NCBI GenBank assembly: GCA_958415525.1
Contig: CATYZE010000011.1
Location: forward strand, 1-64,000
DNA: 64,000 nucleotides
Reading direction: 5' to 3'
From: an uncultured Collinsella sp.
Lineage (GTDB): Bacteria > Actinomycetota > Coriobacteriia > Coriobacteriales > Coriobacteriaceae
The number at the start of each line of letters is the position of its first letter. Positions within the stretch are counted from its first letter, which is position 1. Both the position numbers and the translations under genes were made by a program. The notes under the pieces are model-generated. The model saw nothing but the letters and a program-made list of their open reading frames with translations. It was not told the origin of the DNA and made no database searches. Below are positions 52,067 through 60,003 of the stretch, piece by piece.

Positions 52067-53412
52067 CGGGCGCCGCCTTCCCCACCTGCACCACGCGCGC
52101 TGACGAGGAACACGGGGTTTTGCGCCTTCATAAGATGGTGCGAGCCTACAGCCTCGGCACGGGCGGCCGACACCTGGCACGCCTCGAACCCCTTAAAACG
52201 CGAACCCGAGAGGAGCGCGCACGCCTCGGTGAGCGTCTCAACGGTGACGCATGGCACGCACAGGCGAACCTGCGAGTTCTTCTCGAGCGCCGCCTCCACG
52301 ATGGAGGGAAGCTCGCCCGCGCTCCCGCCGACGAACACGGCGTCGGGGACGGGCAGTTTCGCGAGCGCTTCGGGGGCGACACCGGGGACCGCATGCACAT
52401 TGCCGCACCCGAATGCATCCGCGTTCTCTCGGATGAGCCGCACGCCGGCCGCGTTGCGCTCGACCGCCCATACCGACCCCGCTCGCGCGACGAGCGCCGC
52501 CTCGATCGACACGCTCCCCGTGCCGGCACCGACGTCCCACACGGTGTCGGTCGCGGTAAGGCGCAGCTTCGCGAGCGCGACGGCGCGCACCTCCTGCTTG
52601 GTCATGGGAACGTCGCCGCGGATGAAGAGCTCGTCGGGAATGCCCGAGGAAGCGTACGGCCAGCGGGAGCTCGCGGCGCGGGATGCGCCCGCAAAGTCCG
52701 CCGCGGAAGAAGCCGCCGCGGGCGCAGACGCGCCGGCCGGCGCCTCGGAGGCTGCGCTAGAGCCCGCAGACGACCCGGCGCCGCCTGCGGGCTCGATAAG
52801 CATCACGTTCAAGTCGTCGAACGTCTGACCTGCGATTTCACTTGCGGTCGCGCAGGTGATGCGCTCGTCGGGGTACGACAGGCGCTCGGCCACCGTCACG
52901 CGCGCGTCCGCGAAGCCCGCCTGCACAAGCTCGCCCGAAAGCCGCGAGGGGTCTTCCCCGCCCGAAGTGGCGAGGAAGAGCTCACCTGCGCGCTCGGCCT
53001 CGGCCACGATGTCGCACGCCACGCCGTGAGCGCTCGCGAAGCGCCAATCCTGCCATGGACGCGCGAGGCGCGCGGCGAGATACGACGCTGAGCTTATGCC
53101 GGGAATGACGCGCACGTCCACCTGCGCGTCGCCGGAGAGCGCCTCCACCAGGCGGCGCGCGCCGCTGAACAGCCCCACATCGCCCGTCATCACGACCACG
53201 GCGCGCTGCCACGACGCCGCATCGGTGAGAGCGGCGACGATGTCCGCCGTCTTCACGAGCTCGCATCTCACCACGTCGGGCGGCACGTCGATGCTGACAA
53301 GCGCGCGATGAGCGCCGATGACCACGTCGGCGATGTCGATCGCGTCGAGCGCCGCGCGCGAGAGCAAGTCGGGGTTTCCGGGCCCCGCCCCGATGATCGT
53401 TACCTTTCGCAT
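52063..53412 (-). CDS. cbiET: CbiE-CbiT fusion: cobalt-precorrin-7 C5-methyltransferase / cobalt-precorrin-6B C15-methyltransferase (decarboxylating)
   Basis: A 449-residue two-domain protein. Residues 1-205 are a tetrapyrrole methylase (VTIIGAGPGNPDLLS, MTGDVGLFSGARRL). Residues about 250-440 are a class I SAM methylase like CbiT (FIRGDVPMTKQEVRA, VWDVGAGTGSVSIEA). Between them lies a 40-residue Ala/Ser/Gly-rich linker. The two carry out the C5/C15 methylations and C12 decarboxylation, as CobL does in the aerobic pathway. It overlaps cbiH by 13 bases. Confidence 0.94.
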   Translation of the reverse strand: MRKVTIIGAGPGNPDLLSRAALDAIDIADVVIGAHRALVSIDVPPDVVRCELVKTADIVAALTDAASWQRAVVVMTGDVGLFSGARRLVEALSGDAQVDVRVIPGISSASYLAARLARPWQDWRFASAHGVACDIVAEAERAGELFLATSGGEDPSRLSGELVQAGFADARVTVAERLSYPDERITCATASEIAGQTFDDLNVMLIEPAGGAGSSAGSSAASEAPAGASAPAAASSAADFAGASRAASSRWPYASSGIPDELFIRGDVPMTKQEVRAVALAKLRLTATDTVWDVGAGTGSVSIEAALVARAGSVWAVERNAAGVRLIRENADAFGCGNVHAVPGVAPEALAKLPVPDAVFVGGSAGELPSIVEAALEKNSQVRLCVPCVTVETLTEACALLSGSRFKGFEACQVSAARAEAVGSHHLMKAQNPVFLVSARGAGGEGGAR

Positions 53413-54143
53413 GGAATCTCCCGATACCCGCGCGGCGTGACCATACGGCCGCCTACGCGCTTCGTGTCCGCGTTGCCGACGAACACGGTGGTGAACATGT
53501 CGGCGTCGAACTCCCCCAGCTCGGAGAGCCTGCACATGCCCGACTGCTGCCCCTCGCGCCCGATGTTGCGTACCCAGCCGCAGAGCGTGTCGGGGGCCTT
53601 CCATTCGAGCATAATCTTCGCCGCGCGCGAGAGCCTGTCGGCGCGCTTTCTGCTGCGCGGGTTGTACAAACAGATGCAGAAGTCGGCGCTCGCCACGGCG
53701 GCGAGCCTGCGCTCGATGACCTCCCACGGCGTGAGCAGGTCGGAGAGCGACACGACCGCGAAGTCGTGGGCAAGCGGGGCGCCGAGCACCGCCGACCCGC
53801 TCTGAGCCGCGGTGGCCCCGGCGATAACTTCCACGTCTACATCGGGGTAGTCCTCAGCAAGCTCCAGCACGGGGCTCGCCATGCCGTACACGCCCGCGTC
53901 ACCGCTGCACACAAGCGCCACGGCTTCTCCGCTCTGCGCGCGCGAAAGCGCCAGGCGGCACCGTTCGACCTCGTGCATCATCGGCGTCGCGAGATGCGCC
54001 GCGTCGGGCACGGCGGCGAGCGCGAGCTCCACGTATTTCGTGTACCCCACAACGATGTCGGCCGCCTCGAGCGCGCGCCGAGCCGCAATCGTCATGCCGT
54101 CGGGGCCGCCCGGGCCGATCCCCACCACGAAGAGCTTTCCCAT
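53400..54143 (-). CDS. cbiH: cobalt-precorrin-3 C17-methyltransferase
   Basis: A 247-residue tetrapyrrole methylase with LFVVGIGPGGPDGMT at the start, VCSGDAGVYGMASPVLE near 80, GATAAQSGSAVLGAPLAHDF near 108 and ICLYNPRSRKR near 158, all typical of CbiH/CobJ. It methylates C17 and contracts the ring. ATG 54143 (AAGGAG five bases upstream) is preferred over GTG 54146. Both overlap the cbiG stop. Confidence 0.95.
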   Translation of the reverse strand: MGKLFVVGIGPGGPDGMTIAARRALEAADIVVGYTKYVELALAAVPDAAHLATPMMHEVERCRLALSRAQSGEAVALVCSGDAGVYGMASPVLELAEDYPDVDVEVIAGATAAQSGSAVLGAPLAHDFAVVSLSDLLTPWEVIERRLAAVASADFCICLYNPRSRKRADRLSRAAKIMLEWKAPDTLCGWVRNIGREGQQSGMCRLSELGEFDADMFTTVFVGNADTKRVGGRMVTPRGYREIPCER

Positions 54144-55276
54144 CACAGCTCCTTAAACGAAAGTTCGATAGTTACCTTGGAAAACGCGACGGTCACGCCG
54201 CCGTGAGCGAGCTTCGGGAAGATAAGTTTGCCCCCGTCCGCGAGCGCCGCGCGCTCGCACACGTTGTCGACCCCCACCGTCGCGTGCACGAAATCAGATG
54301 GCGAAACGCTGCCTTCAACCTGCGACAACTCCTCTACGGAATACGTCGCAAGCGGAATCTTGCGCGCGCGGCAGAAGGCGAGCAGACCCTCCTCGTGCGC
54401 CTTCACGTCGATCGTCGCCGCCTCGCGCACGGCCGAAGGCGAGATACCCGCCTGCCCGCACGCGAGAAGAAACGCCTCCCCGATCGCTTCGGCGCACGCA
54501 CCGCGACGGCACCCTATGCCCGCAACGATGCAGGGCACGACAAGGCGAAGCGGCTCGGGCGCAGGCTCCTGCGCCCGCACGCCCGCCGGCTTCCCCGTCT
54601 CACCGGCGGGCACAACATCGCCCGTCGTCTCCGCTGCGCGAACGGACGCACCTGCATTCGCGCCAGCGAACGGCGACACGACAATATCGGCCCGAGCGCG
54701 GTCGGACGCAATGTCAACCCCCTCAGGCGGCTGTCCCGAAATCGGCATGTCGGAATAGAGCGCCACGCGCCCGCCCGAAAGCAGCCGCGCCGACACTCGC
54801 TTGATGGCCTCGGGATTCGAAACGGCGAGCCCCGCACAGCGCGCCCACGTATCCACCGCCCACACGCCGCGGACGTCGGTCGCCGTGGTGATGACGGGGA
54901 TGGCCCCTGCCGCGCGTGCCACAGTTTGCGCAAGCTCGTTCGCACCGCCCAAATGCCCCGACAAAAGCGGGACGGCAAAGCGCCCCGCCTCGTCGATCGC
55001 CACAACCGCGGAATCGCTTGCCTTCGAGGCGACATGCGGTGCGATCGCCCGCACGGCGATGCCCGCCGCGCCCACGAACAGAAGCGCGTCCGACGCTTCC
55101 CAAGCGAGCGCCGTCCATGCGCGCAGGTCGGCCTTCCCCTCGCCGAACCCGCGCGAAACGGAAACGTCCCAGCCAGGGTCATCTTCACCTGTCTGCGCGC
55201 AATCGGAAAGCGCGTGTGCGGTGCGCTCCGCCAACGCATACCCCCTCTCAGTGAACGCTATGCAGGAAACCCTCAT
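54143..55276 (-). CDS. cbiG: cobalt-precorrin-5A hydrolase
   Basis: A 377-residue CbiG. The N-terminal domain has ALLFVGAAGIAVRAIAPHV near 65 and LLSGHLGGANELA near 105. A variable Pro/Ala-rich linker spans about 215-245. The C-terminal domain has IVAGIGCRRGA near 250 and FSVEEL-like YSVEELSQVEGS near 310. It opens the delta-lactone of cobalt-precorrin-5A and releases acetaldehyde, as in the anaerobic pathway. The start directly follows the cbiL stop. Confidence 0.94.
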   Translation of the reverse strand: MRVSCIAFTERGYALAERTAHALSDCAQTGEDDPGWDVSVSRGFGEGKADLRAWTALAWEASDALLFVGAAGIAVRAIAPHVASKASDSAVVAIDEAGRFAVPLLSGHLGGANELAQTVARAAGAIPVITTATDVRGVWAVDTWARCAGLAVSNPEAIKRVSARLLSGGRVALYSDMPISGQPPEGVDIASDRARADIVVSPFAGANAGASVRAAETTGDVVPAGETGKPAGVRAQEPAPEPLRLVVPCIVAGIGCRRGACAEAIGEAFLLACGQAGISPSAVREAATIDVKAHEEGLLAFCRARKIPLATYSVEELSQVEGSVSPSDFVHATVGVDNVCERAALADGGKLIFPKLAHGGVTVAFSKVTIELSFKEL

Positions 55277-55966
55277 CTAGCGCACCACCATCGTCGAGAA
55301 GTAGCTGCCTCGATCGGGCACATCGTCGAGCGAGCGATACACGCGCTCGCCCGGAAGCCCACAGTCCTCTACGAGCTCGGCACCGTCGAAGGCGCCCTCC
55401 TCGCGAAGGATGCGCTTCGTGTCCGCAAGCGAGCGGCGCGCCTTCATGACCACCTTCGTCCCCGGCCAGCCGATTGCGCGGCGCACGTCGTCGTAGCCGC
55501 CGGGCACGATGTGCAGAGGCGACGACATCTCGGGCGTGAGGTCGCGCTCGAGCGCCGCGGCGACCGCGCAGAAGCTCGGCACGCCGGGAATGGCGCGCGC
55601 CTCAAACCCGCGGGCGCGCACGTCGGGCGCTATGCGCTGGAAGGTGGCGTAGATGCTCGGGTCCCCCAGGTTCAGCAGCGCGACGTCGCGGACCGCATCC
55701 AGGTGCGCAACAAGCTCGCGAACAAGCGAGGCATGCTCGGCCGCGCGGCGCTCGACGTCGCGCGTCATCGAGAATCGCACGGGGATCACCGTCTTGCCTG
55801 TAAGGTCGACGGCGCCGCGCACGATGTCGAGCGCGACCATGACCCCGTCCGCCGTCTGCGGTGCGGCGATGACCGGACACGATTCGATTGTGCGGACGGC
55901 CTTGATCGTGAGCAGCTCGGGGTCGCCAGGCCCCGTGCCCACCCCGTACAGCACGCCTTTACTCAT
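55277..55966 (-). CDS. cbiL: cobalt-precorrin-2 C20-methyltransferase
   Basis: A 229-residue tetrapyrrole methylase with VLYGVGTGPGDPELLTIKAV at the start, LNLGDPSIYATF near 98 and GVPSFCAVAAAL near 127. It performs the first corrin-ring methylation after cobalt insertion. ATG 55966 overlaps cbiD by eight bases. Confidence 0.95.
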   Translation of the reverse strand: MSKGVLYGVGTGPGDPELLTIKAVRTIESCPVIAAPQTADGVMVALDIVRGAVDLTGKTVIPVRFSMTRDVERRAAEHASLVRELVAHLDAVRDVALLNLGDPSIYATFQRIAPDVRARGFEARAIPGVPSFCAVAAALERDLTPEMSSPLHIVPGGYDDVRRAIGWPGTKVVMKARRSLADTKRILREEGAFDGAELVEDCGLPGERVYRSLDDVPDRGSYFSTMVVR

Positions 55967-57143
55967 ACGTCGCCCCCAATTCCCCGATAACTGCATCGGC
56001 GCCCGACGTGCGGAAAAGCTCGCGGCGCTCGGCGTCGAACACGACCGCGGCGATGTCGCATCCGCCCGCCGCGCGGCGGCGCAACCTGTCCTCGATTGCC
56101 GCAGCGAGCGAAGCGCGCGCAGCGTCCCCCACGCCGGCGGCCTCGATTACCTCGAGCGCCGCCGTGGTCGTGACCGACGACATGATATCGCGCACGGTCT
56201 TCGCGCCCGCGCCGGCCAAGGCCGCGTGGGCGGCCAGAATCTCCGCGCGGCAGTCGGCGGTACGCGAATGGGTGTCCATGATGCCGCCCGCGACCTTCAC
56301 CAGCTTGCCGATGTGTCCCACAAGAAGGACATTGGTGAATCCCTCGCGAACGCAGCAATCAATCGCATCGCCCACAAAGTTGGAGATGAAGACCACCGGC
56401 GCACCGTTTAGGTGGAAATGCCCCGAGATGAACTGCGCGCCGTAGTTGCCGGGCGTGAGCACGACTCCGCACCGCCCCATAGCCGCATGCTGCCGGATCT
56501 CGAGCTCGATGCTGTCGCGCAAGGCAGCGAGGCTGCGCGGCTCGACGATGCCCGTCGTGCCCAGGATGGAGATGCCGTCCTCTATCCCCAGGCGCGGGTT
56601 AAAGGTCTTTTCGGCAAGGGCAACACCCTCGGGTACCGAAATCGTCACAGCAATATTTCCAGAAAAGCCGTGCGCGGCGCACACCTCGCGCACCGCCGAA
56701 GTGATCATCGCGCGCGGCGTCGCGTTGATGGCGGCCGCCCCCACCGGCTGCTCGAGCCCGGGCAACGTCACGCGCCCCACGCCCACGCCGCCATCGACGG
56801 AAACTTCCGATTCGCGCGCGGGCACGCCCTTGCTGCCCGCAGAAACCGTGCCCGACCCCGCATGTTCCACGCGCGCGTACACGAGCACGCCGTCGGTCAC
56901 ATCGGCATCGTCACCTGCGTCCTTTCGCACGGCGCACTGGGCGCACCCCTCGCCGATGCATGCGTCGACCACGTTCGCCTCGACGGGCAGCCCGCCGGGG
57001 GTGACGATCGACACGCGGCCGACGGGCTTTCGTGACAAGAGCATCTCGCAGGCCGCCTTCGCCGCGAGCGCGGCGCAGCTCCCCGTGGTGTAGCCGCAGC
57101 GCAGGCGGGTCGTCCCGGTATATATGTAGTGCTCGAAGGCCAC
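55959..57143 (-). CDS. cbiD: cobalt-precorrin-5B C1-methyltransferase
   Basis: A 394-residue CbiD. The N-terminal LRCGYTTGSCAALAAKAA motif is diagnostic. SVPEGVALAEKTFNPRLGI lies near 190 and GHIGKLVKVAGGIMDTHS near 285. It methylates C1 of cobalt-precorrin-5B. The start is GTG 57143, one base after the cbiF stop. CbiD together with CbiG and CbiK marks the oxygen-independent route. Confidence 0.95.
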   Translation of the reverse strand: MAFEHYIYTGTTRLRCGYTTGSCAALAAKAACEMLLSRKPVGRVSIVTPGGLPVEANVVDACIGEGCAQCAVRKDAGDDADVTDGVLVYARVEHAGSGTVSAGSKGVPARESEVSVDGGVGVGRVTLPGLEQPVGAAAINATPRAMITSAVREVCAAHGFSGNIAVTISVPEGVALAEKTFNPRLGIEDGISILGTTGIVEPRSLAALRDSIELEIRQHAAMGRCGVVLTPGNYGAQFISGHFHLNGAPVVFISNFVGDAIDCCVREGFTNVLLVGHIGKLVKVAGGIMDTHSRTADCRAEILAAHAALAGAGAKTVRDIMSSVTTTAALEVIEAAGVGDAARASLAAAIEDRLRRRAAGGCDIAAVVFDAERRELFRTSGADAVIGELGATYE

Positions 57144-57144
57144 G

Positions 57145-57936
57145 CTAGCTGCTCGCCTTCCGATACCCCGTGGCAAACGAAGGGTCGTAAAGCTTGCTGC
57201 GCTCGTACGACTCCGCTTGCGCGCCGTTGTGCGCAAGCCCACCGCGAGCTCCGAGCACGCGGCCCACCACCACGAGCGCCGTGCGGTCGATGCCCTCTCG
57301 CGCGCCCGCATCGGCGAGCGTGCCCACTGTGCATCGCACCACGCGCTCCTCAGACCAGGTCGCCTTGTACACGAGCGCCGCCGGCTCGTCGGAGCTGCGG
57401 CCCGCGGCCAAAAGCTCGGCGGAAAGCTCGGCGAGCATACCCGAGCTCAGGAAGATGACCATAGTCGAGCCGCTTTCCGCCATGGTGCGCATGCCCTCGC
57501 CCGCGGGCATGGGGGTGCGCCCGGAAAGCCGCGTGATCACGACCGACTGGCTGATTCCCGGCAGCGTGTATTCCTGGCGAAGCGCCGCCGCGGCACCGCA
57601 AAAGCTCGACACGCCGGGCACCACCTCGTAGTCCACGCCGCGCGCGTCGAGTGCGTCCATCTGCTCCTGGATGGCGCCGTACAGGCACGGGTCGCCCGTG
57701 TGCAGGCGCACCACTTCCTCGCCCCGCGCATCCGCCGCGCACATCACGTCGAGCACTTCCTCCAAGGTCATGTGCGCGCTGTCGTAGACGATGCAGGATT
57801 CCTTGCACTCAGCGAGCAGCTCGGGGTTCACAAGGCTTCCCGCCCAAACGACCACGTCGGCCGCGCGCAGAAGGCGCGCCCCGCGCAGCGTGATAAGGTC
57901 GGCGGCGCCCGAGCCTGCGCCAACGATATGAATCAT
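57145..57936 (-). CDS. cbiF: cobalt-precorrin-4 C11-methyltransferase
   Basis: A 263-residue tetrapyrrole methylase with IHIVGAGSGAADLITLRGA at the start, VVWAGSLVNPELL near 30, RLHTGDPCLYGAIQEQ near 77, VVPGVSSFCGAAAAL near 103 and ITRLSGRTPMP near 135. It is the first gene of the minus-strand cobalamin operon. A GGGAAGGGAAGG purine run precedes ATG 57936. Confidence 0.95.
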   Translation of the reverse strand: MIHIVGAGSGAADLITLRGARLLRAADVVVWAGSLVNPELLAECKESCIVYDSAHMTLEEVLDVMCAADARGEEVVRLHTGDPCLYGAIQEQMDALDARGVDYEVVPGVSSFCGAAAALRQEYTLPGISQSVVITRLSGRTPMPAGEGMRTMAESGSTMVIFLSSGMLAELSAELLAAGRSSDEPAALVYKATWSEERVVRCTVGTLADAGAREGIDRTALVVVGRVLGARGGLAHNGAQAESYERSKLYDPSFATGYRKASS

Positions 57937-58164
57937 CCGAGCCTTCCCTTCCCGTTTCTCATCGCAACCGTTTACGCCGCCTTTCGCGCAGCGGGCAAAA
58001 CACGGCGCCTGCAGCGGCAATCGGCGCAAATACGCAGGCAGGAGGCGCAATGCAGCCCGCCCTGGCTTTGACACACCCATAAGCGCCCATTATCATAGTA
58101 AAAGATTCGGCAACGAGCATATGACAATCGGATAAAAGGAAATGACCGGCGCGGCGCCCGCACA
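57937..58164. other. divergent control region of the cobalamin island
   Basis: Non-coding space between cbiF (minus) and the plus-strand chelatase operon. It contains a strong plus-strand promoter (58068-58097). A minus-strand TATGAT at 58098-58093 overlaps its -10; no good minus-strand -35 is present. I see no cobalamin aptamer on the minus strand, where the cbi leader would be about 150 bases. Confidence 0.55.
58068..58097 (+). promoter_or_regulatory. promoter of the cbiK-transporter operon
   Basis: TTGACA (58068-58073), an 18-base spacer and TATCAT (58092-58097). It lies about 70 bases upstream of the riboswitch aptamer. Confidence 0.7.
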
Positions 58165-58270
58165 GCCCGCGCTGGCTTGCGGAGGGAACCAGGTGGGAAT
58201 CCTGGGCAAGGGACATTACTGTATAGGACGCGCGGGCGAACCGCCTCGCGCCCCAAGCCAGACTGCTTCG
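58165..58270 (+). promoter_or_regulatory. cobalamin riboswitch
   Basis: The conserved core is present in order: GGAACCAGGTGGGAATCCTGG (58191-58205 region, with CCAGG/CCTGG pairing), GCAAGGGACATTACTGTATAGG, and the B12-box AAGCCAGACTGC near 58255-58266. GGCTTG (58174-58179) and CAAGCC (58254-58259) close the P1-like stem. Downstream (58270-58394) a short ACCC/GGGT hairpin followed by a T-rich run may be the expression platform. It should switch off the following operon when cobalamin is plentiful. Confidence 0.85.
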
Positions 58271-58394
58271 CCTTTTCCTCACGGCATCGCCGTGGCGTTA
58301 GCTCCTTGTGAACCCCGAGGGGTGCGCTTTTCTTTCGCTTGTGCCGACAAGCAACTGTCGCCGGGGGACCGGCAAACCGAGGAAAGGAAAAACC

Positions 58395-59321
58395 ATGTCC
58401 GACCAGATGTCACGCCGCGGCTTCATGGGCGCCGCAGCAACCGGAGCCGTCGCGCTCGCCGGAGTCGCGCTCGCGGGCTGCTCCAACACCTCAGCGAGTT
58501 CCGAGAAATCGAGTGAAAAGGAGAAGGCCGTGAAGCCGGTCATCCTCGTCACGAGCTTCGGCACGAGCTACAATGACTCGCGCCACATCACCATCGGCGC
58601 CATCGAAGACGCTATCCGCGAGAAGTACTGGCAGGACTACGACATCCGCCGCGCCTTCACCGCGCAGATCATCATCGACAAGCTGAAGAAGCGCGACGGC
58701 ATCACGATCGACAACATGACCGAGGCGCTCGACCGCTGCGTGGAAGACGGCGTGAAGGAAATCGTCGTGCAGCCGACGCATCTCATGGCTGGCCTGGAAT
58801 ACGCCGACGTGAAAGACGAGCTCGACAAGTACGCCGACAAGTTCGACAAGATCTCGCTCGGCGACCCGCTGCTCACCTCCGACGACGACTACAAGAAGGT
58901 GGCCGCAGCCATTAAGGAGAACATGGCGTCCTTCGACGACGGCAAGACGGCGCTGTGCCTCATGGGTCACGGCACCGAAGCCGATTCCAACGCCGACTAT
59001 ACAAAGATGCAGGAAGTGTTCAAGAACGAGGGCTTGACTCAGTTCTTCGTCGGCACCGTCGAGGCTGAACCGACCTGCGAGGATGTTATCGCCGCCGCGA
59101 GCGCCGCGGGATACAAGAAGGCCGTGCTCGCGCCGTTCATGGTGGTCGCGGGCGACCACGCGAACAACGACATGGCAGACGAGACCGACCCCGACAGCTG
59201 GGCTGCGAAGTTCGTGGCCGCCGGCTTCGAAGTGACGTGCCTGCTCCAGGGTCTGGGTCAGAACGCCGCGGTCGACGACATCTACGTCTCGCACGTGGAC
59301 GACGCCATCGCCAAGCTGTAA
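58395..59321 (+). CDS. cbiK: exported lipoprotein CbiK, sirohydrochlorin cobaltochelatase
   Basis: A 308-residue class II chelatase. The catalytic residues of CbiK are all present: His192 (CLMGHGTEAD), Glu223 (GTVEAEPT) and His255 (VVAGDHANNDM). In Salmonella the equivalent set binds cobalt. Unlike that enzyme it begins with a twin-arginine-like signal SRRGFMGAA, a hydrophobic stretch and a lipobox LAGC (Cys29), then a Ser/Lys spacer. It should be anchored outside the membrane, like the periplasmic CbiK known in Desulfovibrio. It is the first gene behind the cobalamin riboswitch, with GAGGAAAGG before ATG. Confidence 0.93.
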   Translation: MSDQMSRRGFMGAAATGAVALAGVALAGCSNTSASSEKSSEKEKAVKPVILVTSFGTSYNDSRHITIGAIEDAIREKYWQDYDIRRAFTAQIIIDKLKKRDGITIDNMTEALDRCVEDGVKEIVVQPTHLMAGLEYADVKDELDKYADKFDKISLGDPLLTSDDDYKKVAAAIKENMASFDDGKTALCLMGHGTEADSNADYTKMQEVFKNEGLTQFFVGTVEAEPTCEDVIAAASAAGYKKAVLAPFMVVAGDHANNDMADETDPDSWAAKFVAAGFEVTCLLQGLGQNAAVDDIYVSHVDDAIAKL

Positions 59322-59465
59322 ACTCGCCGCGCACGGGGGCGCCGGTCGCGTCCCCGTGCAACGGGCATGCGCCTTCCCCGACCGACGGCGCATGCCCGTT
59401 GCATTCGCATCCCGCCCGCCCACCGCACGGCGCGGGCGGTCGAAGCGATTGAAAGGAACCCCTCC

Positions 59466-59999
59466 ATGTTGAAGAAAACCCTCGTCTTCGCCCTGTCGGC
59501 GGCGCTTCTCGCGTTCTCGCTCGCCGGCTGCGCCGGAAATTCAAGCGACAGCGCAAAGGCAAGCGATACCGATTCCCAGGAAAAGACCGAGCAGGCGGCC
59601 GATGCGACCGAGGGCGCAAGCGCTTCCCCCATCACCGCCGACAAGGTGGCCGACGGCACCTATCCGATCACCGTAGATTCCAGCTCGAACATGTTCAGAA
59701 TTGTGGACGCCCAGCTCATCGTGGAAAACGGCTCCATGCACTGCGTGATGACGCTTTCCGGCACGGGCTACGGTAAGCTCTTTATGGGCACGGGCGACGA
59801 GGCTGCCGCCGCGAGCGAGGCCGACTTCATCCCCTATGTGGAAAACGCGGAAGGCAAGTACACCTACGACGTGCCCGTTGATGCGCTCGACGAGGACACC
59901 GCCTGTGCCGCGTGGAGTATTAGAAAAGAGCAGTGGTACGACCGCACGCTTGTGTTCGAATCCGCCGGCGTCGATCTGCGCGCCGACGCACTGAAGTAA
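59466..59999 (+). CDS. small lipoprotein with a domain shared with the next substrate-binding protein
   Basis: A 177-residue protein with a signal peptide and lipobox (FSLAGC, Cys at about 20), an Asp/Ser/Glu-rich spacer to about 55, then a single beta-rich domain of about 110 residues. Its pattern (GTYPITVDSSS, VENGSMHCVMTLSGTGYGKL, YTYDVPVDALDED, YDRTLVFES) parallels the N-terminal domain of the following protein. By eye it resembles NEAT-type heme-binding domains. Function is not established; a ligand-capture role for tetrapyrroles is inference. GAAAGGA precedes ATG 59466. Confidence 0.75.
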   Translation: MLKKTLVFALSAALLAFSLAGCAGNSSDSAKASDTDSQEKTEQAADATEGASASPITADKVADGTYPITVDSSSNMFRIVDAQLIVENGSMHCVMTLSGTGYGKLFMGTGDEAAAASEADFIPYVENAEGKYTYDVPVDALDEDTACAAWSIRKEQWYDRTLVFESAGVDLRADALK

Positions 60000-60003
60000 C
60001 GCC

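Noticed and set aside
54203..55990. 595-residue plus-strand frame across cbiG and cbiL
   Set aside because: Arg/His-rich, motif-free shadow of two well-supported genes.
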